60,034 nucleotides of DNA from DAOUMU01 sp034409055 (GTDB taxonomy: Bacteria > Chloroflexota > Anaerolineae > 4572-78 > J111), in contig DAOUMU010000164.1 in NCBI GenBank assembly GCA_034409055.1, positions 1 to 60,034 on the forward strand, in the 5' to 3' direction. The first letter of the stretch is position 1; every line of letters begins with the position of its first letter. The position numbers were made by a program, and so were the translations under genes. The notes beneath the pieces are model-generated. The model saw nothing but the letters and a program-made list of their open reading frames with translations, did no database searches and was not told where the DNA came from. Below are positions 48,749 to 57,091 of the stretch, one piece after another.

Positions 48749-51010
48749 ATGCCCACCACCTTTCTCACCGGCCCGGCCGGAACCGGAAAAACAACCTATG
48801 CTATCGAACGGCTGCGCGAGCTGTTGGCCGGCCACGTACCCGCCAGCAGCATCCTGGTCATTGTACCGCAGCAGACGCTGGCCGGCCCTTACCGGGATTT
48901 GCTGGGCGACCCAACCTTGCCAGGGACCGGGGCGGTAGATATTTTGACCCTGAACGGACTGGCCCTACGGACCATCGACCTCTTCTGGCCCCGGCTGGCC
49001 GGCCCGGCCGGGTTTGGCCGACCCCAGGACCGGCCCATCTTTTTGACCATCGAAACGGCCCAATATTACCTGCGGCAGGCCATTGACCCCTTGCTCAAAC
49101 AGGGCTACTTTGACCCCAACGTGGTGCCGATCACCATCTCGCTGCCCCGGCTGATGAGCCAGATTTTGGACAATCTTAACAAAGCGGCCCTGGTCGGCCT
49201 GCCGCACACCCAGGTCGGGCAGCGACTGGCCGCCTCCCTCACCCTTGAACCGGCCGGCCGGACCGCGTTGGAGCATGCCCAGGCCTGTGCCAACCGGTTC
49301 CGCCAGTTCTGCCTGGCCCGTAATTTACTTGATTTCTCCCTGCGGATTGAAACTTTTTACCAGCACCTGTGGCCGATGGCCGAAGTGCAGCAATTCTTAA
49401 CCGGACGCTACCGCCATTTGATTGTCGATAATATTGAAGAGGACACCCCCTTTGCCCACACCGTTCTCCAGCAGTGGCTGCCCGCCACAGAGTCGGCCCT
49501 GCTCATCAACGACGAAGAGGCCGGTTACCGCATCTTTCTGGGGGCCAACTGGCGCACCGCCCAGACCCTGGCCACCTTGTGTGACGAAACCATTCACCTG
49601 ACCGAGTCCCACGTGGCCTCGGCCGATATGCTTGAGTTTGGCCGGCGGATGGAACAAATGTTGAATGGGCGAATCCATACCCAAAAAGCGGGCACAGGCA
49701 GGGCCAGTGTGGCGAATGGCGAACGGCGAACGGATGTTACGCCAGCCCAACCCGAAAATTTAGACTCTACAATTCATCATTCATCATTCACTATTCATAA
49801 TTCTAGTAGTCCTGATCCACGTCGGGCCATCATCTTTGAACAGCAACGCTTTTATCCGCAAATGATTGATTGGGTGGTTGAGCGGGTGGCTGCCCTGCTG
49901 GCCGAGGGGGTGCCGCCGCATGAGATGGTCGTGTTAGCTCCCTTTGTCAGCGATGCCCTGCGTTTTTCTTTTATCAACCGGATGGAGCAACGAGGGTTGC
50001 CGGCCCGTTCCCATCGTCCTTCGCGGCCGCTCAGTGAGGAACCGGCGGCCAAGACGATGCTGACCCTGGCCCGGCTGACCTATCCCGAATGGAATCTGCT
50101 GCCGGAACCTTTCGACGTGGCTCAAGCCCTCCACCAGGCCATCGCCGACCTGGACCTGATTCGGGCCAACTTACTGACCCAGGTGGTCTATCGTCACGGT
50201 CAGCGTGAGCGAACGCATGGCAGCCTGACCACCTTTGACCAGATTGAAGGCCCTCTCCGCGAACGTATTTCCTATCAAGCCGGGGCCCGGTTTGATACTT
50301 TGCGGACCTGGCTGCAAAACCTGCGGGCCGAATCGGCCAGTCCCCCTGTTCTGGATCATTTTTTCAGCCGTCTCTTTGACGAACTGTTGTCCCAGCGCGG
50401 CTTTGGATTTCACGGCCAGCCATAGGCCGGGGAGGTGATTGCCAACCTGATTGACTCGGCCCGTAAGTTCCGCCGGGTGACAGAACGGGTACCGCTGAAG
50501 GTGGACCTCCACCACCCGGATGAGGTAGAATTTCCGACAATTGACGCGCTGAATCGAGCTTACATCGACATGATTAGCCAGGGCATTATGGCCGCCCAAT
50601 ACGTGCGCAGTTGGGATCCGGCCCCGGAGGAGTCGGTGCTCATCACTCCGGCCACCACCTTTCTGATGAGCAACCGGCCGGTAGATTACCAGTTCTGGCT
50701 CGATGCGGGCAGCAGTGGCTGGTGGGAGCGTATCGCCCAACCGCTGACCCATCCCTACATCCTGGCCGCCGATTGGCAGCCCGGCCAGCCCTGGACGGAT
50801 GCGGATGAGGTGGCCGGTCAGCGTGACCGTCTCTACCGCCTGGTCTTGGGCCTGACCCGGCGCTGCCGTAAACAGGTGATCATCGTCAACGCCGAAATCG
50901 GCGAGCAGGGTTACGAACAGCGGGGCCAGTTGTTGATCGCCCTGCAACAGATGTTACGCCGCTTGCAGAAGGAGAGGGGGACCTCCTATTCCCGAACCGA
51001 TTTTAAATAG
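48749..51010 (+). pseudogene. UvrD/AddB-like helicase-nuclease-type gene interrupted by an in-frame TAG
   Basis: One frame is open from 48749 to 50422, stops at TAG 50423-50425, and continues open in the same frame to 51010. Joined, it encodes about 753 residues. The N-terminus has a P-loop (FLTGPAGTGKTTYAIERL), a motif-Ia-like ILVIVPQQTLAGPYRDLL, and LIVDNIEEDTPF in the Walker B place with Asn for the usual Glu. The pattern fits the UvrD/AddB superfamily. The reading across the stop (FGFHGQP-stop-AGEVIANLIDSARKFRRV) looks continuous; a single C-to-T change (CAG to TAG) would explain it. Residues about 304-360 (NGRIHTQKAGTGRASVANGE...) are encoded by repeats at about 49658-49826. The 3' end overlaps the convergent lipoprotein gene. 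Confidence 0.75.
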
Positions 51011-52470
51011 GCCAAGCTTTCGCTAAACAGCGGTTCATTGGGGTCGAGGACGGCAGCACGTTCGACGTCGGTCAGCACGGTTGGGCTACTGGGGTCGATT
51101 AAGTAAGCAGCCCAGCCATGCAGGAAATGGGTTGCTGCTAATTCAGGCCTGGCCTCAAGGGCCTGGGAGGTACTGGTGGTAATCCAGTAACTCAGGGCAT
51201 CCTCCCAAGTAGCGGCGTCCATATCCCTTACCAGGGACGACAGGGGATTGAAGATTTCCTCCGGCGTGTAGGGACGGACTGTCTCCAAAGCAGCGGTGTA
51301 GTCGCCTAAGAAGATATTGGTCAGCAAGGGATAGGGACTGGATTCGACTTGCTTTCTGTTGCCCTCCACGTGCAGATGAATCAGGGCTGCGTTCCAAACC
51401 GCTGTGGGATTATGGGGGGCCAGAACCAGCGCCTGGTCAATGATGATCTGTGCCTCAGGCCATAGACCGGCCTGGGCCAGTTCCACCGCCCGGTTGTTCA
51501 GATCGCGCAGCTTGGCCTCGGACGAAGCGGGTAATAGCCTGAGTTCGACCCCAACAAACCGGGAGCCGTCCCACTGCAAGACCCGAAACCGAATCCAACG
51601 CACGCCATGCGAACGGGAGAGGATATAGGGATCACTGGCATCCAACACCACCTCCAACGTCCCATCTCCGTTCAGATCCGTCAACTGACCAAGATTGGGG
51701 GGGATGGGACTCCAGGTAGAGACCTCTGCTTGCAGGGCCTGACCGTCGAAACTCAGCAGGTCATAGCAACTGCTGTAAGCACCGATCCCGCCTTGGACCT
51801 CCAGCCAGATCTTAGTTGGTTCAACGGGCGCCAGCCTGACCGAGTCAGGATGCAGGCAATCGGCACATTCCAACTCGAACCGGCTCAACTCCTGCCAGCC
51901 AGTGTCATCGTAGGTATAGATAGCCAAGAAATGATTATGGGAGGCGTCATAGCTCAGGGTGCCGTGCGTAAAGACAGCCCACAGGGGCTGACCATTGACA
52001 CCCGTTGGGAGAGGTAACAGTTCAACCCCATCAAAGCCGCCAACGGCAGCACCGGGGACAGCCGGCGTAGCGGGGGAGGGTAGGCTGGCCTCAACGGTGG
52101 CTGCCAACCGATCAACGGCGGTGGTTGGGACTGCAGTGGGTTCTGGCGTGGGTGTAGGCACCGGCGTTGGCGTCTTGGGGAGAGCCGGTGTTGGTGGCTC
52201 AGCAGGTATCGGTGGTAGCGGTTGGGCAGCAGTTGGTGTTGACACTCCGGCTGGGGCTGCAGGGGGTTCCTGGGTGGGCGTAGGCACAGACGTTGATGTT
52301 TTGGGAGGAAGCGGCGTTTGTGTCTCAAGGAACGTTGGCGGTGGCGGTTGGGTAGCAGGCGGTGTTGATACCGCCAAAGGGGGGGCTGTTGCCCCACATC
52401 CTGACCAAAATGCCGAAAAAGTAATGACCAGTAAGACAAGGGTGAGTTTCAGTCTCTCCTCTTTGCCCAT
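50986..52470 (-). CDS. Putative lipoprotein with Pro/Thr stalk and TPR-like C-terminus
   Basis: A 494-residue exported protein. The N-terminus has a basic start, a hydrophobic core (LTLVLLVITFSAFWSG) and a Cys at the end (SGCGA) that could be a lipobox, though it is not canonical. Residues 30-135 are a low-complexity stalk of PTPT/PPTP units. A beta-rich domain follows, with a FG-GAP-like segment (LGQLTDLNGDGTLEVVLDAS). The last third has helical TPR-like repeats (LRDLNNRAVELAQAGLWPEAQIIIDQALVLAPHNPTAVWNAALIHL). RBS AGGAGG precedes the ATG. The function is unknown; a surface scaffold is plausible. Confidence 0.72.
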   Translation of the reverse strand: MGKEERLKLTLVLLVITFSAFWSGCGATAPPLAVSTPPATQPPPPTFLETQTPLPPKTSTSVPTPTQEPPAAPAGVSTPTAAQPLPPIPAEPPTPALPKTPTPVPTPTPEPTAVPTTAVDRLAATVEASLPSPATPAVPGAAVGGFDGVELLPLPTGVNGQPLWAVFTHGTLSYDASHNHFLAIYTYDDTGWQELSRFELECADCLHPDSVRLAPVEPTKIWLEVQGGIGAYSSCYDLLSFDGQALQAEVSTWSPIPPNLGQLTDLNGDGTLEVVLDASDPYILSRSHGVRWIRFRVLQWDGSRFVGVELRLLPASSEAKLRDLNNRAVELAQAGLWPEAQIIIDQALVLAPHNPTAVWNAALIHLHVEGNRKQVESSPYPLLTNIFLGDYTAALETVRPYTPEEIFNPLSSLVRDMDAATWEDALSYWITTSTSQALEARPELAATHFLHGWAAYLIDPSSPTVLTDVERAAVLDPNEPLFSESLAYLKSVRE

Positions 52471-52571
52471 CTTCAGCCCTCCTCCTGATCAGCCGGAACC
52501 AGGTTGGGATGAAATGTGAGGATAATCTTTTGGTATTGTAACACATTTGGAACCCCTTTCCAATAGCCTGG

Positions 52572-52988
52572 CTATAATGATTCTGACCCCACCACTGTTA
52601 TCCGGCTACGGTTGAAATCATCAGACTGCACAATCAACACCGGGTCACCAGCGCTTCCAGGTCTACTGCCTCCAGGTTCAACTGCAACTGCGAGTTTGTC
52701 GTTGGTTGCCCCGACGATGAGAAGCTGTTCCCCCACCTGACCGCCGGAGAAATGGAGGGTCGCCGGGCCGTTTTCCAGCGCGACGTTCCACTCCCAGTTC
52801 AAGATTGCCCCTGCCTCTTTGATCCCGACCAAGAAATCCATCGCTTTGATCCGGCTGGCACCATCCGCCAGTCGGAGGAACAGGCGGCCGGGGACGGCGT
52901 GAGCCAGATTCAGGTCATTGCGCAGGACGTGCAGGATCATCCCACGGACATCGCACAACAGGGCCAGGCCGCGCTCCGTTTCGCCCAT
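52572..52988 (-). CDS. Small PAS-like sensory domain protein, apparently truncated
   Basis: 138 residues. The segment LCDVRGMILHVLRNDLNLAHAVPGRLFLRLADGASRIKAMDFLVGIKEAGAILNWEWNVALENGPATLHFSGGQVGEQLLIVGATND resembles an N-terminal sensory domain I recall from kinases of this phylum. There it is normally followed by a coiled coil and a kinase core. Here it ends in a short unrelated tail (VEPGGSRPGSAGDPVLIVQSDDFNRSRITVVG). It starts four bases after the response-regulator stop, so it is probably the third gene of that operon. It may be a remnant or a stand-alone sensor. Confidence 0.55.
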   Translation of the reverse strand: MGETERGLALLCDVRGMILHVLRNDLNLAHAVPGRLFLRLADGASRIKAMDFLVGIKEAGAILNWEWNVALENGPATLHFSGGQVGEQLLIVGATNDKLAVAVEPGGSRPGSAGDPVLIVQSDDFNRSRITVVGSESL

Positions 52989-52992
52989 TCGA

Positions 52993-53358
52993 TCAGCCTT
53001 TCTTGAGAGCTGAGTCGATGACTGGTTTTATGTGGTCGGGGGTAACGGGCTTAACTAAGTAAGCCAGAGGGTTCAAATCTCTTGTTTGGGCGACTATCTT
53101 TTCGTCGGAATAACCGGTCATAAAAATAATGGGGATTTGAAAGCGTTGGTGTATCTCTTGGGCGGCCTCAATACCATCCATTTCGCCGGCCAAATGGATA
53201 TCCATCAAAATGAAATCCGGCTGTTCCTTCTCAGCCTGCTCAACGGCCTCCTCTCCGGTACCAATCAATTCGCACACTTCGTATCCCACCAACTGCAGCT
53301 TTCTTTGCAGTAGGGCGGCTATTAGAAACTCGTCTTCAACAAGCAATATTTTCACCAT
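52993..53358 (-). CDS. Single-domain response regulator
   Basis: A 121-residue CheY-like receiver with no output domain. The acidic pocket is Glu8/Asp9 in LLVEDE, the phospho-acceptor is Asp53 in LMDIHL, and the switch residues are Thr81 (FMTGYSDE) and Lys103 (LVKPV). It follows the histidine kinase by 12 bases and is surely its partner, or part of a relay. MDIHLAGEMDGIEAA is typical of regulators paired with HisKA_2/HWE kinases. Confidence 0.92.
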   Translation of the reverse strand: MVKILLVEDEFLIAALLQRKLQLVGYEVCELIGTGEEAVEQAEKEQPDFILMDIHLAGEMDGIEAAQEIHQRFQIPIIFMTGYSDEKIVAQTRDLNPLAYLVKPVTPDHIKPVIDSALKKG

Positions 53359-53370
53359 CTGTGTCTTCTC

Positions 53371-55503
53371 CTAGACCCGGAGACGATACAAGTTATCTCT
53401 GAACCGGATTTGCCAGGCCAGGCCATGATCTGTGTCAACCGTTATCTCTCCCTGCAGTTGATGTTCAACTATGCCCATAACCGTTTGTAACCCCAGCGAA
53501 TCACTCCTCCTAACATCAAAGTCGCCCGGAACCCCTATCCCGTTGTCGGAAACCTGAAGCGTGATGGTTTCATCTTCTGCCCGATGCAGTTGAATGCTGA
53601 TCCGACCGACTCTATCGCCCGGAAAGGCGTGTTTGAACACATTGGAAATCAACTCGCTGAGAACCAGGCCGCAGGGTATCGCCGTGTCGATCAAAACTAA
53701 GACACTGTCTGTATCCAGATCAAACGAGATCCTGTTAGCTTGCACCTGGTAACTTTGCCCCAGATAGGCCATCAGGTCCTCAATGTATTCCTTTAAATCA
53801 ATACTTGACAAATTGCGCGACTCGTACAGTTTTTGATGGACCAGGGCCATGGCGTGAATTTTATCCTGCACCTCTTCCAATACGGTCAGCAGTTGTTCAT
53901 CCTGGACATACAAAGACCGAAGCGCAAGCATCGAGTGGATGACCTGCATATTGTTTTTGGTTCGATGGTACAATTCTTGCAGCAGCGTCGTCTTTTCTGC
54001 CAGCGCTTGTTTGAGTTGCTCCTCCGTCCGCTTGTGCTCGGTGATGTCACGCCCAAAGACGGTCACGCCGGCCACCGACCCGTCGGCGGCGTGGATGGGG
54101 TTGAAGCGATACTCCATGTAGCGGCGCGACGTATCGACAAAGCCCCGCTGGGTCTCCACGCTGAACCGCTCGCCACGCAGCGCCCGGTCATAGTAGCCGC
54201 ACCATTCGTTCAACGTCTCTGGCGGGAAATCGTCTGCCAGCACCGAGTTCCCTGGGGCGAACGGACGCCCGCGCCCCGCGTGGACGTTCTGGTGAAAGAC
54301 CGAGTTGCCCACAATGAGGCGATAATCCCGATCCACGGACCAGATGCTGCCGTCGGTGTTCTCGATCAGGGCGGACAGGTTCGCCTGGCTCTCCCCCAGC
54401 GCTTCCTCCGCCCGCTTACGCTCGGTGATGTCGGTGGTCATTATTCCGAGTCCATCGCCCACTTTAAAAGCGCGGACGTTCAATATTTTATCTCCGTAGC
54501 CCTGGTACAGGACGTGCTCTTCAAAGGAGATGGGGTTCCCGGTCCTGATAACTTCCATATATCGGTCATAATGTCCCGTTATCTTCAAATCCGGTACAAG
54601 TTTCGTTATACTAGTTCCTAGCAGGTCTTCTTTTTTCGTGCCCGGGGGGAGATAGGTTGCCGCTGTCTGATTGAGATCAATCAAATTAAGGTCCGCATCC
54701 CAGATAGTGAAGGCATTCGTGGCTGAATTTATAAAAGTGCTTAACCGTCCCTCACTCTCTTTGAGAGCCTCCTCCGCCCGCTTGCGCTCGGTGATGTCGT
54801 GGCCTATGCCCACGATCCCCACGATTTCCCCACAATTATCCCGCAAAGGCACTTTGGTGGTGGAAGACCATCCCTTCCGGCCTGTTGTCTGGTCCATGAG
54901 GGGTTCTTCTCGGTTGATCAGCGGTTCACCTGAGCGGATGATCTCCTGTTCGTCGGCGCAATACTGCTCTGCCAGTTCCTGCGGGAAAAAGTCGAAGTCC
55001 CTCTTTCCAAGGAGTTCGTCCGGTGTTGCCACCCCCATGACGCGGGCAACCGCGATGTTGCCGATGACAAATCGGTTCTCGGTGTCTTTAGCATAGATGC
55101 AATCTGGCAGGTTGTCTATCACGGTCCGCAGCAGATTGCGTTCCTCCGCCAACGCCTCCTCCGCCTGCTTGCGCCGGGTGATGTTTATCCAGAGGGCGAT
55201 GATGATTAACATTTGGACACTGATAAATATCAACGCGCCAAAGATATAATTTTTGTATTGGTCGTAGAATGTATCCGGTTCATTGAGCAGAATAGTTCCT
55301 GCTGGCAGGTCGGAAGGAGCAAGGCCAAACCGCTGTAACTGGGCATAGTTGAACATAGGGACATTCGGGCTTTCTCGCAGGTATGAATTGAGCACAAGAA
55401 CGCTTGGTACTTCTTCCGTTTGAGCGAAACCTGTCTCCGGCTGAATCACAAAGAGCGTACAGAGACAAATGACCAATATCTCAAGTAATTGAAGGTGTTT
55501 CAT
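53371..55503 (-). CDS. HisKA_2 sensor histidine kinase with three PAS domains and a shortened periplasmic sensor
   Basis: About 710 residues from the ATG after GAGGAGG. A signal-anchor (LLEILVICLCTLFVIQPETGFAQ) is followed by only 55 periplasmic residues, a membrane helix (YIFGALIFISVQMLIIIALWI, about 86-106), then PAS domains near 120-240, 245-365 and 370-495. The HisKA_2 domain has its phospho-His in LYHRTKNNMQVIHSMLALR, and the HATPase has NVFKHAF and SDNGIGVPG. The periplasmic part joins SVLVLNSYLRESP to VPMFNYAQLQRFGLAPSDLPAGTILLNEP. In related kinases these two pieces lie on either side of a substrate-binding-protein-like sensor of some 250 residues. Confidence 0.9.
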   Translation of the reverse strand: MKHLQLLEILVICLCTLFVIQPETGFAQTEEVPSVLVLNSYLRESPNVPMFNYAQLQRFGLAPSDLPAGTILLNEPDTFYDQYKNYIFGALIFISVQMLIIIALWINITRRKQAEEALAEERNLLRTVIDNLPDCIYAKDTENRFVIGNIAVARVMGVATPDELLGKRDFDFFPQELAEQYCADEQEIIRSGEPLINREEPLMDQTTGRKGWSSTTKVPLRDNCGEIVGIVGIGHDITERKRAEEALKESEGRLSTFINSATNAFTIWDADLNLIDLNQTAATYLPPGTKKEDLLGTSITKLVPDLKITGHYDRYMEVIRTGNPISFEEHVLYQGYGDKILNVRAFKVGDGLGIMTTDITERKRAEEALGESQANLSALIENTDGSIWSVDRDYRLIVGNSVFHQNVHAGRGRPFAPGNSVLADDFPPETLNEWCGYYDRALRGERFSVETQRGFVDTSRRYMEYRFNPIHAADGSVAGVTVFGRDITEHKRTEEQLKQALAEKTTLLQELYHRTKNNMQVIHSMLALRSLYVQDEQLLTVLEEVQDKIHAMALVHQKLYESRNLSSIDLKEYIEDLMAYLGQSYQVQANRISFDLDTDSVLVLIDTAIPCGLVLSELISNVFKHAFPGDRVGRISIQLHRAEDETITLQVSDNGIGVPGDFDVRRSDSLGLQTVMGIVEHQLQGEITVDTDHGLAWQIRFRDNLYRLRV

Positions 55504-55563
55504 TGGTGTCCTCCTCAGGTAGTTTTTGCAGGGCGTCGGCGGAGTATTGTGCGATTTGTGGAT

Positions 55564-55593
55564 AGTATACCGGATATTCACAACCCTGTGCAA
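55564..55593 (-). promoter_or_regulatory. Possible promoter of the kinase operon
   Basis: On the minus strand TTGCAC and TATACT are separated by 18 bp, 61 bases before the start codon. Confidence 0.5.
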
Positions 55594-55649
55594 GCTCAAT
55601 GCCAATCCGGGAGCATTTCGGTTTTGGGGCGAGTTATGATTTATAAGCT

Positions 55650-55727
55650 GGTTAAGCCTTTGGAATCGAGACTTTAACCGGTCCAAACGGGGCCACCACG
55701 TCCGGCTGAAGCCTCGACTCCATAATC
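55650..55727 (+). repeat. Palindromic repeat sharing GGAGTCGAGGCTTCAGCCGG
   Basis: Left arm GGAATCGAGACTTTAACCGG and right arm CCGGCTGAAGCCTCGACTCC form an imperfect palindrome around CCAAACGGGGCCACCACG. The right arm is the inverse of the sequence inserted at 5175-5213. Confidence 0.82.
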
Positions 55728-55877
55728 TATTTGCCCCCAAATTGAAATACACCCAATCGAGCGTTGTGGCTGACAGAGGTTAAAAGATGTGGTATGCTTA
55801 AGGTAACCAATTCTCAGTAGGAAACAAAGAACAAAAAATGGGGCTTAAACTTTTGTTTTTGAGAAAGGAGGCGCAGA

Positions 55878-56090
55878 TTGATTACAGAAGCCATTCGGCT
55901 GCTGGGGCAGGATACACATAATATCGAGGAAATTCAGCGTCGAGTCCAGCGCTGGCGTTTAGACTGTTCTGAGACGGTCCTGGACCGGTTGAAAACCGCC
56001 TTGCTAGAGGATGAAAAGACACAACAAGTTAACGAAGCGATGCTGGAACGTTCGCTCCGGAGCCGGTTAGGTGAGATACACATTACATAA
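55878..56090 (+). CDS. Small hypothetical protein
   Basis: 70 residues starting at TTG directly after a very strong RBS (GAAAGGAGGCGCAG). It is all-helical and charged (ITEAIRLLGQDTHNIEEIQRRVQRWRLDCSETVLDRLKTALLEDEKTQQVNEAMLERSLRSRL), without signal or membrane segment. I do not recognise the family. The RBS and the absence of repeat sequence support a real gene. Confidence 0.6.
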   Translation: MITEAIRLLGQDTHNIEEIQRRVQRWRLDCSETVLDRLKTALLEDEKTQQVNEAMLERSLRSRLGEIHIT

Positions 56091-56132
56091 TACGCCGCAA
56101 CAAATTCAAATTCCCAAACATGAGACCAAAAA

Positions 56133-56936
56133 CTAAAAATCTAAAACTCCAAATCCGCCCCACAACGCATAATAGTATACCACGATACTAACAAAAAGCA
56201 GGCTATCAATCCGATCCAGAAAGCCACCGTGCCCAGGCAAGAGGTTGGAGGAATCTTTAACGCTGACGTGACGCTTCATCATCGAGATAGACAGGTCGCC
56301 AAACAGGCCGACAATGGGCACGATAGCGCCGATGAGCCAGGTCGTTTCCCAGGCCAGGCCAGAGAAGAAAGTGACGATGGCGGCCCCCAGCAGGCCACCG
56401 CCAATACTGCCGATCAATCCTTCCCAGGTCTTTTTGGGGCTGTGGCGGGGCCAGAGTTTGTGGCGGCCCAGGCTACGGCCGGCAAAGTAGGCCAGGGTAT
56501 CTGCTCCCCAGGTGGAGAGAAGGGCCAACCACACCCAGGCCAGGCCATCGGCAAATTGCCGCAGGGCGACCAGATGGGCCAGACCCCAGCCGATGTAGAG
56601 ACCGCCGGCCAGGGTCAATGCCCAATCGGCGGTAGGGGCAGGGCTATCGGTGCGAAAAAGTTGCCAGATGAGGGAAGACAGAAGGGTTAGGGTGATAATC
56701 AAGCTCAACAAGCGTAAACCGGGCCGGTAGCCATCCAGCAGCAGGAGGACAATTAATGCCAGGGTTAAGACGGGCGTGGTTTTATAACCACCGGCTTTCA
56801 TCATCCGGCCAAATTCCCAACCGGCAACCAGGGCTATTAAGGTAACTTCAGCAAAAAACCACAGACCACCGGCAAAAACGCCGCCGATGACAAGAGGCAA
56901 TCCGATCAGGGCTGTAATGACACGCGTTCGAAGCAT
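56133..56936 (-). CDS. cdsA: Phosphatidate cytidylyltransferase
   Basis: A 267-residue polytopic membrane protein making CDP-diacylglycerol from phosphatidate and CTP. The family signature is complete at the C-terminus: SMMKRHVSVKDSSNLLPGHGGFLDRIDS. The upstream WGADTLAYFAGRSLGRHKLWPRHSPKKTWEG is also typical. The start is placed at MLRTRVITALIGLPLV, the normal N-terminus. An earlier in-frame ATG at 57005 lies in a repeat and would add residues without homology. Confidence 0.93.
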   Translation of the reverse strand: MLRTRVITALIGLPLVIGGVFAGGLWFFAEVTLIALVAGWEFGRMMKAGGYKTTPVLTLALIVLLLLDGYRPGLRLLSLIITLTLLSSLIWQLFRTDSPAPTADWALTLAGGLYIGWGLAHLVALRQFADGLAWVWLALLSTWGADTLAYFAGRSLGRHKLWPRHSPKKTWEGLIGSIGGGLLGAAIVTFFSGLAWETTWLIGAIVPIVGLFGDLSISMMKRHVSVKDSSNLLPGHGGFLDRIDSLLFVSIVVYYYALWGGFGVLDF

Positions 56937-56985
56937 AGGAGTTTTGGGCACCTGCACCCACGGCAATTTTAGCTGGCTGATTTGG

Positions 56986-57020
56986 AACTGCCTACCCCAT
57001 GTCATTCCGAGGCCGTAGGC
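56986..57020 (+). repeat. TGTCATTC-type element, half copy E
   Basis: AACTGCCTACCCCATGTCATTCCGAGG matches one arm of the elements at 3151 and 36727. The other arm is missing, so it is a decayed or partial copy between cdsA and gyrA. Confidence 0.75.
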
Positions 57021-57091
57021 CGGGGAACCCCTATAACCTTAGCCTAAAAGTGCGTTGTTTTGGCTCCACCAGTCCCCATTACCCATCTTCT

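Larger units (their letters stand above)
55504..55877. other. Divergent intergenic region with promoter and palindrome
   Basis: About 370 bp holding the kinase promoter and the repeat at 55650-55727. A strong RBS (AAAGGAGG) for the small downstream gene lies at its right end. A clear promoter for that gene is not seen. Confidence 0.65.
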
